Shown here: one piece after another, positions 8,449-17,053 of the stretch | Numbering within the stretch: the stretch's first letter is position 1 | How the letters are laid out: every line of letters starts with the position of its first letter | Position numbers and translations under genes: made by a program | Notes under the pieces: model-generated | Seen by the model: the letters and a program-made list of their open reading frames with translations, nothing else | Databases searched by the model: none | Told to the model about the DNA's origin: nothing | Origin: an uncultured Saccharospirillaceae bacterium | Lineage (GTDB): Bacteria; Bacteroidota; Bacteroidia; Flavobacteriales_D; CAJJDF01 | Direction: 5' to 3' | DNA length: 50,196 nt | Assembly (NCBI GenBank): GCA_950054195.1 | Contig: CATLPG010000019.1 | Coordinates: 1-50,196, forward strand

Positions 8449-9729
8449 TTAATAGCCGTATTTATCTCCCCAAAGTTTACTTAACACTTTGCGTAAATCA
8501 TTTTCTCTGGCATTATTACCAGGCTCATAAAATTTTGAGCCACTTATTTCTTCAGGTAAAAACTCTTGGGCAATAAAATTTCCTTGTCCACTATGAGAAT
8601 ACTGGTAATCCTTTCCATAGTTTAATTCTTTCATCAATTTAGTAGGAGCATTTCTTAAAGCTAAAGGAACAGGTAAATTACCATGCTTATTTGCTACTTG
8701 TTGAGCTAAATTAATAGCTTGATAAGAAGCGTTACTTTTTGGAGAAGAAGCCAAATAGGTTACACATTGTGCTAATACAATTCGAGATTCTGGCCAGCCT
8801 ATTGCATTAACTGATTGAAAGCAACTGTTAGCAAGCACTAAAGCAGTAGGGGTAGCATTTCCTATATCCTCTGAAGCTAAAATTAACAGTCTACGAGCAA
8901 TAAATTTAGGATCTTCTCCTCCTTCAATCATTCGAGCTAGCCAATACAAGGCTGCATTTGGGTCACTTCCACGTATTGATTTAATAAAAGCTGAAATAAT
9001 ATCGTAGTGTTGTTCTCCTGATTTATCGTAAAGTAATGTTTTGTTTTTTATTAACTTATCTACAAGTTCATTATCAATAACAATATTATCTTGATTGGCA
9101 CCACTAACAACAATTTCTAATAAGTTTAAAAGCTTTCTTGCATCACCACCACTTAAACGGATGAGGACATCTGTTTCTTTAATCGTAATATTTTTCTCCT
9201 TTAAAATTTGATCTTCTTTAATTGCTCGAAGGAGTAATTTATCTAAATCATCTTTAGAAAAATGTTCTAAAACATAAACTTGACAGCGTGATAGTAATGC
9301 TGATATTACCTCAAAGGAAGGATTCTCTGTGGTAGCACCAATCAAGGTGATAATTCCTTTTTCAACAGCTCCTAATAACGAGTCTTGTTGGGATTTACTA
9401 AACCGATGAATTTCATCAATGAACAAAATAGCATTAGATCCTCCAAACATCCCTTGGTTTTTTACTTTCTGTATCACTTCACGGATGTCTTTCACTCCCG
9501 AGTTTATAGCACTTAATTCATAAAAAGGACGTTTTAATGAGTTCGAAATAATATTTGCCAAGGTTGTTTTTCCAACTCCGGGAGGACCCCATAAAATTAA
9601 AGAAGGAATATAACCCGAGTCAATAGCTTTTCGTAACGGAGCATCTTTTCCAACAAGTTGCTCCTGACCAATATAAGTATCTAAGTTTTGAGGTCTTAAT
9701 CGTTCTGCTAAAGGGATATTTGTACTCAT
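8449..9729 (-). CDS. rarA: Replication-associated recombination protein A (AAA+ ATPase)
   Basis: RarA (MgsA/WRNIP1 family) is a AAA+ ATPase that works at stalled replication forks. The 426-residue length fits. Walker A is GPPGVGKT at 48-55, Walker B is ILFIDEIHRF at 101-110, and GATTENPSFEV marks the sensor-1 region, followed by ALLSRCQVYVLEHF. The C-terminal part has the tetramerisation and MgsA_C blocks (IKSIRGSDPNAALYWLARMIEGGEDP). The start codon overlaps the stop of the upstream SGNH gene by 4 bases (ATGA), so translation is probably coupled to the acyltransferase genes, an unusual partnership. Confidence 0.96.
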   Translation of the reverse strand: MSTNIPLAERLRPQNLDTYIGQEQLVGKDAPLRKAIDSGYIPSLILWGPPGVGKTTLANIISNSLKRPFYELSAINSGVKDIREVIQKVKNQGMFGGSNAILFIDEIHRFSKSQQDSLLGAVEKGIITLIGATTENPSFEVISALLSRCQVYVLEHFSKDDLDKLLLRAIKEDQILKEKNITIKETDVLIRLSGGDARKLLNLLEIVVSGANQDNIVIDNELVDKLIKNKTLLYDKSGEQHYDIISAFIKSIRGSDPNAALYWLARMIEGGEDPKFIARRLLILASEDIGNATPTALVLANSCFQSVNAIGWPESRIVLAQCVTYLASSPKSNASYQAINLAQQVANKHGNLPVPLALRNAPTKLMKELNYGKDYQYSHSGQGNFIAQEFLPEEISGSKFYEPGNNARENDLRKVLSKLWGDKYGY

Positions 9730-10754
9730 AGATTACGTTTTATTTGATCAGCGACTTGCTTTGCAATTATTCGTTTTCCAGTAAAATTATAGTGTTCTGT
9801 TGGAAAATCTCTATCAACAAAGCAAGAGTCTGGAACAGCATGAAGGTTATTAACTACTATTGCTCCTTTTTTTGAATACCTATTAATAAGAAATTGTGTG
9901 TTTTTTTCAATTAAATAAATAAGTTTTTTACCTACTAACTTTTCAGCTTCTTCTACATTTTCTCCAAGAATATTAAAATATATGGTGTATCTTCTTTTTT
10001 TTGCTAACTCCATAATAGCATCAAAATCATGAATTCGTTCATTTGTATTGGTATCAATGATGAAAGAAAAACTTTTAATGTATTGAGCAGCTATTGGAAT
10101 GTTTTCTTTAGTGAGATTTGGGTTTGATGTTAACCAAGTTTCCCAAGCCATTGCCGAATCCCATGAATGAGTGGTGTGGTAATCAAATTCAGGGATATTA
10201 AACGTATCTTTTTGCCAAGCTTCATGCACTTGATTTTCACGCTCGTGATCGCTTTTATAATCGTAAGCTTTTAAAGAAACCATAAAACGATTGATAATAG
10301 GTAGTGTAGGGGAAAGCATGCGCTCAGTTTTTGCTAAGTAATTCTCTGCTCCATTACCAGCATATCGCCATCCAGCTCCAAATGAGCGTAAATTCATAGT
10401 GATGATGAAGATATTTACTTTGCTATCTTTAGGAATATTCTTCATTACAGCCAAATAGGTGCCAGCGTGTAATCCTGAGTTGTCTACATGATGAACCTTC
10501 AGCTGAGGAACCATAGTATCTATTATACCACTTATTCGATATTTCATGGTGTCTCCAGGAGATTCATGGAAATTAGACGACTCACCAAAGTAAATTGCTT
10601 CAGTATCAGAAGGAACTACCCATAAATTTTCTAGTATATCTCCATGCTTAGCAACGTCTTTTTTGTAAAAGCTTATACGATACAAGAAGTTGGCGATAAC
10701 AACGAGTAAAGCAATTAATAGAATTCTTATAGATATGTATTTGACTAAATGCAT
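9726..10754 (-). CDS. Membrane-anchored SGNH-hydrolase-like partner of the MBOAT acyltransferase
   Basis: A protein of 342 residues if it starts at MHLVKYIS (ATG complement at 10752-10754), two bases past the end of the MBOAT stop codon. A longer frame starts at 10805 but would overlap the MBOAT gene by 50 bases and add an unlikely N-terminus. Residues 5-28 form one membrane helix; the rest should face outside. The YFGESSNFHE segment (Ser59/Ser60) is in the position of the SGNH nucleophile block, and FPTEHYNFTGKRIIA near the C-terminus looks like the D/E-x-x-H block. By analogy with AlgJ/AlgX and DltD it would help transfer acyl groups to an exported polymer. The polymer is unknown. Confidence 0.72.
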   Translation of the reverse strand: MHLVKYISIRILLIALLVVIANFLYRISFYKKDVAKHGDILENLWVVPSDTEAIYFGESSNFHESPGDTMKYRISGIIDTMVPQLKVHHVDNSGLHAGTYLAVMKNIPKDSKVNIFIITMNLRSFGAGWRYAGNGAENYLAKTERMLSPTLPIINRFMVSLKAYDYKSDHERENQVHEAWQKDTFNIPEFDYHTTHSWDSAMAWETWLTSNPNLTKENIPIAAQYIKSFSFIIDTNTNERIHDFDAIMELAKKRRYTIYFNILGENVEEAEKLVGKKLIYLIEKNTQFLINRYSKKGAIVVNNLHAVPDSCFVDRDFPTEHYNFTGKRIIAKQVADQIKRNL

Positions 10755-10755
10755 A

Positions 10756-12153
10756 CTAAAATTGAAAATAAATAAACGGTCTAACATCAGTTCCAGATCG
10801 AGCAAGTATCAAGAAAATTAAGATAAAGTAAATCGTCCATCGAATGATGGGGGGAATACTTTCTAAACGCAGATGAAAAGGTTTTTTTCGAGTAAACCAA
10901 TCAAAAAGGATAAATAAAATAACGTATACAATTGGCTCGTAATTGATTTCTGTAAAAGCTAATTCCCATTGGTTAAAAATTCCCCTTATAAAATCTTTAG
11001 CTATAGAAAAGTTAGGACTTCTAAAGAAGATCCATAATATACTCACTAAACCAAAAATAAATAAGCTGCGAATAGTATTTACTAATTTAGAGGTGCTCTT
11101 TTTATCTGCTCCAATGATTTTTTCCAAAAGAGTTAAACCGCCATGTAGTGCACCCCAAACAATAAACGTCCATTGAGCACCATGCCAAAACCCACTGATT
11201 ATAAATACAATCATAATCGCGATCATCCATTTAAGTTTACTTCCTTTGTTTCCTCCAAGGGGATAATAAATATAATCTCTAAACCAAGAAGTGAGCGTGA
11301 TGTGCCATTTTCTCCAAAAAATAGTTAATGAAGGAGAAAAGTATGGGGCTTTAAAGTTCCCTGAAAGGTTAATGTCAAAAAGCTTAGCAACACCAATAGC
11401 AATAGTACTGTATCCATGAAAGTCACAAAGTATTTGAAAAGAATACAAACAAGCAGCGATAATTAAGTTAAAGCTTGAAGTGGTTGAAATATTTTGATAG
11501 GTATTGTCAACAATAATCCCAATGTTATCAGCTACAACCATTTTCATAAAGAAACCATATAGTATTAACCTAAATCCATGAGATAAGTTTTCTCTTGTTA
11601 GGTAAGCTTTTTGTTTAAACTGTTGAATAAGGTCAGAGAAACGCTCAATCGGACCAGCGACTAATTGTGCAAAAAAGCTTACATATAAAGCAAAATAAGC
11701 AATGTTCTTTTCTGGTTTTATCTTTTGATTGTATACATCAATAGTATAGCTGATGGTTTGAAAAGTATAAAAAGAAATACCTACAGGAAGAATAATATCT
11801 AATAATTGGATTGACTCAAAAGGAGAGCCAGCTTTATAATTTACTCTGTTAAATGTGTCAATAAAAAAATTAGCATACTTAAAATAAATAAGCATACCTA
11901 AATTGATAACCAAACTACTCCATAAGATGAGTTTTCGAGAAGACTTTTTTGTTACTCTTTCAAGGCTTAGCCCTGCAAAGTAATCTGTAAACGTTGATAT
12001 TAGTATTAAAGATAAATAAGCAGGGTTCCAGCTAGCATAAAAATAATAGCTCGCAAGTAGTAAAATAAATACCCTGTACTTGTGAGAGATGATATAAAAT
12101 AACCCAAAAACTACAGGTAAAAAGTAAATAAATGTTAATGAGTTAAAATACAT
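10756..12153 (-). CDS. MBOAT family O-acyltransferase (AlgI-like)
   Basis: A 465-residue polytopic membrane protein of the AlgI/DltB type, which carries acyl (usually acetyl) groups across the inner membrane for O-acylation of surface polysaccharides. Typical blocks are LPVGISFYTFQTISYTIDVY, FVAQLVAGPIERF-like FFAQLVAGPIERFSDL, and the catalytic histidine His324 in SGFWHGAQWTFIVWGALHG. TIFWRKWHITLTSWFRDYIYYPLGGNKG is the conserved cytoplasmic loop. It is the first gene of a minus-strand operon with the SGNH partner and rarA. A perfect TATTTTTG motif lies 35 bases upstream of the start. Confidence 0.95.
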   Translation of the reverse strand: MYFNSLTFIYFLPVVFGLFYIISHKYRVFILLLASYYFYASWNPAYLSLILISTFTDYFAGLSLERVTKKSSRKLILWSSLVINLGMLIYFKYANFFIDTFNRVNYKAGSPFESIQLLDIILPVGISFYTFQTISYTIDVYNQKIKPEKNIAYFALYVSFFAQLVAGPIERFSDLIQQFKQKAYLTRENLSHGFRLILYGFFMKMVVADNIGIIVDNTYQNISTTSSFNLIIAACLYSFQILCDFHGYSTIAIGVAKLFDINLSGNFKAPYFSPSLTIFWRKWHITLTSWFRDYIYYPLGGNKGSKLKWMIAIMIVFIISGFWHGAQWTFIVWGALHGGLTLLEKIIGADKKSTSKLVNTIRSLFIFGLVSILWIFFRSPNFSIAKDFIRGIFNQWELAFTEINYEPIVYVILFILFDWFTRKKPFHLRLESIPPIIRWTIYFILIFLILARSGTDVRPFIYFQF

Positions 12154-12187
12154 AAATAGCTAGTGAAATTGGTGTTAGCTGATTGGA

Positions 12188-12195
12188 CAAAAATA
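12188..12195 (-). promoter_or_regulatory. Candidate -7 element for the MBOAT operon
   Basis: On the minus strand this reads TATTTTTG, a perfect match to the Bacteroidota -7 consensus TAnnTTTG, 34 bases before the MBOAT start codon. I do not see a TTG at the right distance upstream, so the call rests on the -7 element alone, and such motifs occur by chance in AT-rich DNA. Confidence 0.3.
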
Positions 12196-12250
12196 TAAAA
12201 AATGAAGGTATTACTTTCTTTCATTTAACATTATTAGGAAAGTTTAGAGC

Positions 12251-12277
12251 AAAAAAAACACCGCTCGATGAGCGGTG
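12251..12277 (-). terminator. Rho-independent terminator after the HU gene
   Basis: On the minus strand an 8-bp perfect stem (CACCGCTC / GAGCGGTG) with a three-base loop is followed by eight T residues. It begins 28 bases after the HU stop codon and should isolate HU from the downstream MBOAT operon. Confidence 0.92.
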
Positions 12278-12304
12278 CCGTAAATAGTTATAAACTAATT
12301 AAAA

Positions 12305-12577
12305 TTAGTTAACTGTGTTAGCTAATTCAGAACCAGCTTTGAACTTTACTACATTTTTAGCAGCAATTTTGATTTCTTTACCAGTTTGTGGGTTTCTACC
12401 AGTTCTAGCAGCTCTTTTAGATACAGACCAAGTACCCCATCCAACTAAAGAGATTTTGTCACCTTTCTTTAAAGAACCAGCAACAGTCTCAGTAAAAGCT
12501 TCTAATGCTCTTTTAGAATCAGCTTTGCTTAAATTTGCTTTTGCAGCAATTGAATCGATTAATTCAGTTTTGTTCAT
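12305..12577 (-). CDS. hup: HU family DNA-binding protein
   Basis: This 90-residue protein is a histone-like dimeric DNA-bending protein. It starts [25 protein letters not shown] and contains the core [24 protein letters not shown], where the RNPQTG arm inserts its Pro into the minor groove; it ends [11 protein letters not shown]. Both the length and the lack of an extended tail mark it as a canonical HU rather than a Bacteroidota long-form HU-like protein. Its codons are strongly biased, as for an abundant protein. It is transcribed alone, with a candidate promoter and a clear terminator. Confidence 0.97.
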   Translation of the reverse strand: MNKTELIDSIAAKANLSKADSKRALEAFTETVAGSLKKGDKISLVGWGTWSVSKRAARTGRNPQTGKEIKIAAKNVVKFKAGSELANTVN

Positions 12578-12608
12578 TGTTATAAATTTTAATTGTTTAA
12601 CTGTGAAG

Positions 12609-12644
12609 CAAATATATATGTAAATTTTTCAGAAACTCCCCAAA
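12609..12644 (-). promoter_or_regulatory. Candidate HU promoter
   Basis: On the minus strand TATATTTG (12609-12616) matches the -7 consensus TAnnTTTG exactly, and a TTTG lies 24 bases upstream (12641-12644), slightly beyond the usual spacing. The HU start codon is 31 bases downstream of the -7 element. The remaining 12645-12839 of this divergent gap holds nothing else I can name. Confidence 0.45.
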
Positions 12645-12839
12645 ACCCTTGATTTTGTTGATAAAAGTGAGTTTTTGTGAATAACTACGTTAAAATTTAG
12701 CTAAAAATTGCCCGAAACATAACATATAGCAAGGGTTTAACGTATATACAAACATTATTTAAAGACTAAAAAAAGGTAATATAACCTTTAACTTTATTAA
12801 TCAGTTGCTAAATATTAGGTGAGATATCAAATAAAAACT

Positions 12840-12847
12840 TATTTTTG
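12840..12847 (+). promoter_or_regulatory. Candidate -7 element for the TPR/PD40 gene
   Basis: TATTTTTG is a perfect TAnnTTTG match, 19 bases before the start codon at 12867. No TTG sits 17-23 bases upstream, so this is tentative. Confidence 0.3.
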
Positions 12848-12866
12848 AAAATATTAAAAGAAAGCT

Positions 12867-14399
12867 ATGAAGAAGATTACTTTATTAAGTATATTTTTAA
12901 TATCAATACTTACTGCTGGTTTTTCTCAAAAATCAAAAGCAGATAAATACTTCAGACTCCAAAACTTTAACTTTGCATTAGATGAGTATCTAGAGCTTTT
13001 GGACGAAGAAGAGGATGATTTAGAATACAATTACAGAGCAGCTGTTTGCTATCTTAATGTTAATGGAGATAAGGCACAAGCAATTCCTTATTTGGAAAAA
13101 GTTGTTGCAGCAGAAAATACTAACCCAGACGCTGTTTATTTATTAGGTAGAGCTTATCAATTTGGTTATAAATTTGACGAAGCTATCAAGCAATTCAATG
13201 TTTACAAGCAAACTGGTAAGGGTAGTTATTATAACCTAGAAGATGTTGATAGGCAAATTGAGCACTGCCAAAATGCAAAGCAATTAATGAAGACTCCTGT
13301 AGATGTTTCGTTCTTCAATTTAGGAGAAGAAATTAATTCTTCTTTTGATGATTATTATCCATTTGTTCCAAAAGATGAATCTTTTGTGATTTTTAATTCA
13401 CGAAGAAGAGATAATAGTGTTCAACAAGATAATGGATTATTCTTTACTAATACTTTCATATCTAAAGTGGTAGATGGAGATTATCAAAAAGCTTCTTTAA
13501 CTTTTGATATCAATGACCCAAAACTAGATAATGAGGTTGTAGGAATGAATGCTGATGGTACTAAAATAGTATTCTATAATAATAATTATAGAGGTATATC
13601 TGATCTAAGACTTGCGGATTTTTCTAGAGAGGGTAGAGCGAGTAACATTACAAAGCTAGGAGAAACTATTAATTCAAAATATACTGAAATCTCAGGGGCT
13701 TTGTCTGAAGATGGGAAAAAATTCTTTTTTGCTAGTGACAGAGAAGGAGGGTACGGAGGAACAGATTTGTATTTATGCCAAAAACTACCTAATGGAGAAT
13801 GGAGTGAAGCTATGAATCTAGGACCTACCATTAATACTGTTTATGATGAAGACTTTCCAAACTTATATGACAATGGCAAAGTGCTTTACTTTAGTTCTAG
13901 AGGTCACTCTAGTATGGGGGGATATGATATCTTTAAAGCTAAATGGGATGAAGGTGAAAAACAATATGCCGCTGTTGAAAATTTAGGTTACCCTATCAAT
14001 ACACCAGAGGACAACATGAATTTCCGTTTATCTGATAATGGTAAATTTGGGTATATGGCTGCTGTTAGAGAAGATAGCTACGGAGGTTTAGATATCTACA
14101 GAGTAAACTTTAATGACATCGAATCTAAGTATACCGTTATACGAGGTGAGATTATAAATAAGTCAGAAAATAAGCCACAGAATATTTTTATTACCGTTTA
14201 TGATGAAAATGGAGATGTGTATGGAGACTATAAACCAAACATGGAATCCATGAAGTATGTTATTATTCTACCAGCTGGTAACTACACAATGGAGGTTGAA
14301 AGTCCAGGCTATAAGTTAATAGAAGAAACGATTGCTGTTAAAGATAAAGTTTCCTACAAGCCTGAGGTTGTTTCCGATATCGTTTTGACTAAAAATTAG
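12867..14399 (+). CDS. Exported TPR and PD40 beta-propeller repeat protein
   Basis: A 510-residue exported protein. Residues 1-20 are a signal peptide (ending TAGFSQ). Residues 22-140 hold TPR-like repeats (YFRLQNFNFALDEYLELL, AIPYLEKVVAAENTNPDAVYLLGRAY). Residues 150-420 hold PD40 blades with the repeated pattern 'ALSEDGKKFFFASDREGGYGGTDLY', 'LYFSSRGHSSMGGYDIF' and 'GKFGYMAAVREDSYGGLDIY'. A C-terminal carboxypeptidase-regulatory-like beta domain (KPQNIFITVYDENGDVYG) closes the protein. This is the architecture of PorE-like OmpA proteins but without the OmpA domain, so peptidoglycan binding is not expected. It may act in the periplasm with T9SS or surface assemblies; this is inference. It stands alone with its own leader. 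Confidence 0.82.
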   Translation: MKKITLLSIFLISILTAGFSQKSKADKYFRLQNFNFALDEYLELLDEEEDDLEYNYRAAVCYLNVNGDKAQAIPYLEKVVAAENTNPDAVYLLGRAYQFGYKFDEAIKQFNVYKQTGKGSYYNLEDVDRQIEHCQNAKQLMKTPVDVSFFNLGEEINSSFDDYYPFVPKDESFVIFNSRRRDNSVQQDNGLFFTNTFISKVVDGDYQKASLTFDINDPKLDNEVVGMNADGTKIVFYNNNYRGISDLRLADFSREGRASNITKLGETINSKYTEISGALSEDGKKFFFASDREGGYGGTDLYLCQKLPNGEWSEAMNLGPTINTVYDEDFPNLYDNGKVLYFSSRGHSSMGGYDIFKAKWDEGEKQYAAVENLGYPINTPEDNMNFRLSDNGKFGYMAAVREDSYGGLDIYRVNFNDIESKYTVIRGEIINKSENKPQNIFITVYDENGDVYGDYKPNMESMKYVIILPAGNYTMEVESPGYKLIEETIAVKDKVSYKPEVVSDIVLTKN

Positions 14400-14497
14400 T
14401 AGGTTGATTGTCTAAAGGCTAATTTAGCTGTTGACTCTATAATTTATTCCATCTGACATTATCAATTAACATACTAATTATTATTATCACAGTTGGA

Positions 14498-15064
14498 TTG
14501 TCTATTTACGCTTTCGAGCGGCAGGATGTTAAATACAAGCTGTTATTTAGTCCATACCAAGTAATCCATCATAATAAATGGTATAAGTTGTTTTCTCATG
14601 CATTCATCCATGCCGATTGGATGCACTTGATTTTTAATATGTATACCTTATATATTTTTGGAAGATTTATAGAAGCATACTTTACAAAATATTACAATCA
14701 AGGAAGCCTTTATTATTTAATTCTATACTTTGGAGGAATTCTATTTTCTTGTGTTCCTTCTATGATTAAGCATAAGAATAATGATCTCTATTTTTCATTA
14801 GGTGCTTCAGGAGCAGTATCTGCGGTATTATTCTCTACAATTATAATTAGACCTGATTTACAATTTTTCTTTGGAATTCCAGCAGTAATTTTTGGACCAT
14901 TATATTTATTGTATGAGTACCTAATGGGTAAGCAAAGCCAATCAAGGATAGCGCATGATGCTCACTTTGCTGGGGCTTTATTCGGGATTATTTTTACGCT
15001 TATGCTGGATTTTAACTATTTTATCAATAACTTTATTATACAAGTCAAACTATTGATAAATTAA
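14498..15064 (+). CDS. Rhomboid family intramembrane serine protease
   Basis: Rhomboids cut membrane proteins inside the bilayer. Family blocks are HADWMHLIFNMYTLYIFG (His43 and Asn47 of the oxyanion region), catalytic Ser104 in LGASGAVSAV, and catalytic His156 in AHDAHFAGALFG, counted from the TTG at 14498. The start is uncertain. The frame stays open upstream to a TGA at 14432-14434, and the intervening codons read a hydrophobic stretch (NILIIIITVGLSIYAF) that looks like the usual first membrane helix of this family, yet no ATG, GTG or TTG lies ahead of it; only CTG at 14453 or ATT/ATA codons could start it. The gene is followed 4 bases later by the PLP enzyme. Confidence 0.87.
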   Translation: MSIYAFERQDVKYKLLFSPYQVIHHNKWYKLFSHAFIHADWMHLIFNMYTLYIFGRFIEAYFTKYYNQGSLYYLILYFGGILFSCVPSMIKHKNNDLYFSLGASGAVSAVLFSTIIIRPDLQFFFGIPAVIFGPLYLLYEYLMGKQSQSRIAHDAHFAGALFGIIFTLMLDFNYFINNFIIQVKLLIN

Positions 15065-15068
15065 ACCA

Positions 15069-15923
15069 TTGTCGCTAGATTTAATATATAACGGAGAGTT
15101 TTTTCCTGAGGATCAACCAATCCTTTCTGTAAGTAACCGGTCGTTTAGGTATGGAGATGGATTGTTTGAAAGTATTCGAGTAGTCAACGGACATGTATAT
15201 AATTTTGAAGGTCACTACAGGCGTTTGTTAGAGGGGATGGAAGCCTTTAATTTTGAGGTGCCAAGTAACTATTCGGTAGAATTTTTTCTTAATCAAATAA
15301 ATAGTTTAGTTCAACGAAATGGTATAAAAGAAGGTGGAAGAATAAAGCTATCTATTTATAGAAAGGGGGTAGAATCAAGCTATCTTTCAGAAGTTAATGA
15401 TCCTGGCTTTATTATTGAAGCAAGGCCTTATTTCAGTAATTACTTTACACTTAACCCAGAAGGAATTGAAATTGATCTTTTTAATGAAATTCCTAAAATT
15501 GTAAACAACTATTCAATTTATAAATCTTCTAATGCTTTTTTCTATGTAAATGCTTCTATAGAAGCTAAAAAAAGAGGTTTGAAAGACCTACTTTTAGTTA
15601 ATAGCAGAGGAGGAATTATTGAGTCAACAAACTCTAACTTATTTATTGTTAGTAACGGTGTTTTATATACTCCACCTTTGTCAGAAGGATGTGTAGGAGG
15701 AACCATGCGGATGAAAATCATTAATCTAGCTCTTGAAAATGGTGTAAAAGTGTATGAGTGTACAATTTCACCACAACACATTCTTTCGTGCGATGAAATT
15801 ATCCTAACAAATGCCATCCAAGGAATAAAGTGGGTGTCGAGTTACCGAACTAAGCGTTACTTCCATAAAATTGCTGATAAACTCATTAGTTTTTTAAATG
15901 AGGATTTAAAGGCTAATTATTAA
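15069..15923 (+). CDS. Class IV PLP enzyme (BCAT / aminodeoxychorismate lyase-like)
   Basis: A 284-residue fold-type IV pyridoxal-phosphate enzyme. The PLP lysine is Lys152 (SIYKSSNAFFYV); Arg51 (HYRRLLEG) and Glu185 (GGIIESTNSNLFIV) are the other cofactor contacts, followed by the phosphate-binding GCVGGTMR. The N-terminal SNRSFRYGDGLFESIRV block is shared by branched-chain aminotransferases and PabC lyase. KSSN resembles the 'KTLN' of PabC more than the BCAT pattern, so 4-amino-4-deoxychorismate lyase in folate synthesis is a fair guess, but no pabA/pabB is near. The start is TTG, since a stop codon lies just upstream and no ATG is available. It lies 4 bases after the rhomboid gene. Confidence 0.85.
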   Translation: MSLDLIYNGEFFPEDQPILSVSNRSFRYGDGLFESIRVVNGHVYNFEGHYRRLLEGMEAFNFEVPSNYSVEFFLNQINSLVQRNGIKEGGRIKLSIYRKGVESSYLSEVNDPGFIIEARPYFSNYFTLNPEGIEIDLFNEIPKIVNNYSIYKSSNAFFYVNASIEAKKRGLKDLLLVNSRGGIIESTNSNLFIVSNGVLYTPPLSEGCVGGTMRMKIINLALENGVKVYECTISPQHILSCDEIILTNAIQGIKWVSSYRTKRYFHKIADKLISFLNEDLKANY

Positions 15924-15941
15924 TCACTTCAAAATCCTTAC

Positions 15942-17048
15942 ATGGGTGTTAGATTTCTATTGGGAGCATTATTCGTATGTAACTTATTAGTTGTAAAAGC
16001 CAATATGGCAGAACCAATCGATAGAGGTACATTAGCTACTAGCCCATTTTTAAACCAATACGTAGATATTCTTCATGAAGATATTTATGTAACGCTAGAT
16101 AGTGAATTTAAAAAAGCGAATTACGAAATCGTCTATAACATAAAAGCTCAAAAAGAAGGCGTTAATATTCCATTTTTGTTTTATGCTTCAGAGGTTGAAG
16201 GTAATTTTAAGGTTACAATAGATGGGAAACCTCTTGAGATAAGTCAAGTCCCAGATTTATACGTTGATGTTGATAGCACCGAGTTCAGAGATTTTTCTTA
16301 TTTCTTTAGTACTGAGAGTTTTGATGATCATGAGAATAAAAGATGGGTACATCTTGATGAAAGTGAAGATAATGACGGGTTTTACATCACTTTAGATGAT
16401 TTTTTATTTTTTGAAACTGATATTTTAGAAGGAGAACACCAAATAAGAGTAACGTATACAGCAACCAGCTGGAGAGATGGGTGGAATTGGGTAAACGAAT
16501 ATAGTTTTCGTTATGCACTCTCACCAGCTAAGTATTGGAAATCCTTTGGAAGTTTAACAATTACGCTAGATGCAACTAAATATGAAAATAAACTATCCAC
16601 AACAATTGGGGAACCTACTTCTGGTAAAATAGATAGCATAGCAACATGGAAGTTTGATAGCCTACCAAGTAATATGTTTAACATTCTTTATATACCAGAA
16701 ATAAGTAGTACTGCACAAACATTCATTAATATAGGTTCAACAAGATTTAAATATGTATTAACTGTATTATTAGTAGTTCTTCATATTTTATTCATTTTCA
16801 TGTTTCGAAAAAGAAAGCCTAAAGCAAAGTTTTCTTGGATAGTGTTATTGGGTAGTCTTATTATCCCTTTTGTTTATTTGAGCGTATCAATTTTTTTCTA
16901 CAGCTATGTTGATGATTTAATAGGAGAACATACGAGTGGAACACATGGCTATGCTGGTATCGAAATAATTTTATATCCATTACTAATGCCTATTTACTTT
17001 TTATTTGCTTGGCTAGTCGATCGATGGATAAAAAATAAAAGTAAATAA
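15942..17048 (+). CDS. Unknown envelope protein: exported beta-rich domain plus three membrane helices
   Basis: A 368-residue protein I do not recognise. Residues 1-20 look like a signal peptide or first helix (MGVRFLLGALFVCNLLVVKA). Residues 22-255 are polar, with alternating beta-like segments and an aromatic-rich part (TATSWRDGWNWVNEYSFRYALSPAKYWKSFG), and should lie in the periplasm. The end holds three membrane helices (about 265-286, 300-323 and 338-360) and a basic tail (DRWIKNKSK). It reads as a membrane-tethered binding or enzyme-like domain without a visible catalytic motif. It follows the PLP enzyme by 18 bases and may share its transcript; a transporter gene converges on it. Confidence 0.8.
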   Translation: MGVRFLLGALFVCNLLVVKANMAEPIDRGTLATSPFLNQYVDILHEDIYVTLDSEFKKANYEIVYNIKAQKEGVNIPFLFYASEVEGNFKVTIDGKPLEISQVPDLYVDVDSTEFRDFSYFFSTESFDDHENKRWVHLDESEDNDGFYITLDDFLFFETDILEGEHQIRVTYTATSWRDGWNWVNEYSFRYALSPAKYWKSFGSLTITLDATKYENKLSTTIGEPTSGKIDSIATWKFDSLPSNMFNILYIPEISSTAQTFINIGSTRFKYVLTVLLVVLHILFIFMFRKRKPKAKFSWIVLLGSLIIPFVYLSVSIFFYSYVDDLIGEHTSGTHGYAGIEIILYPLLMPIYFLFAWLVDRWIKNKSK

Positions 17049-17053
17049 ACCTA

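Noticed and set aside
12578-12866. tRNA, small RNA or riboswitch in the longest gap
   Set aside because: No cloverleaf-like stems, no CCA-end region and no known riboswitch core can be seen; only promoter-like motifs are present.
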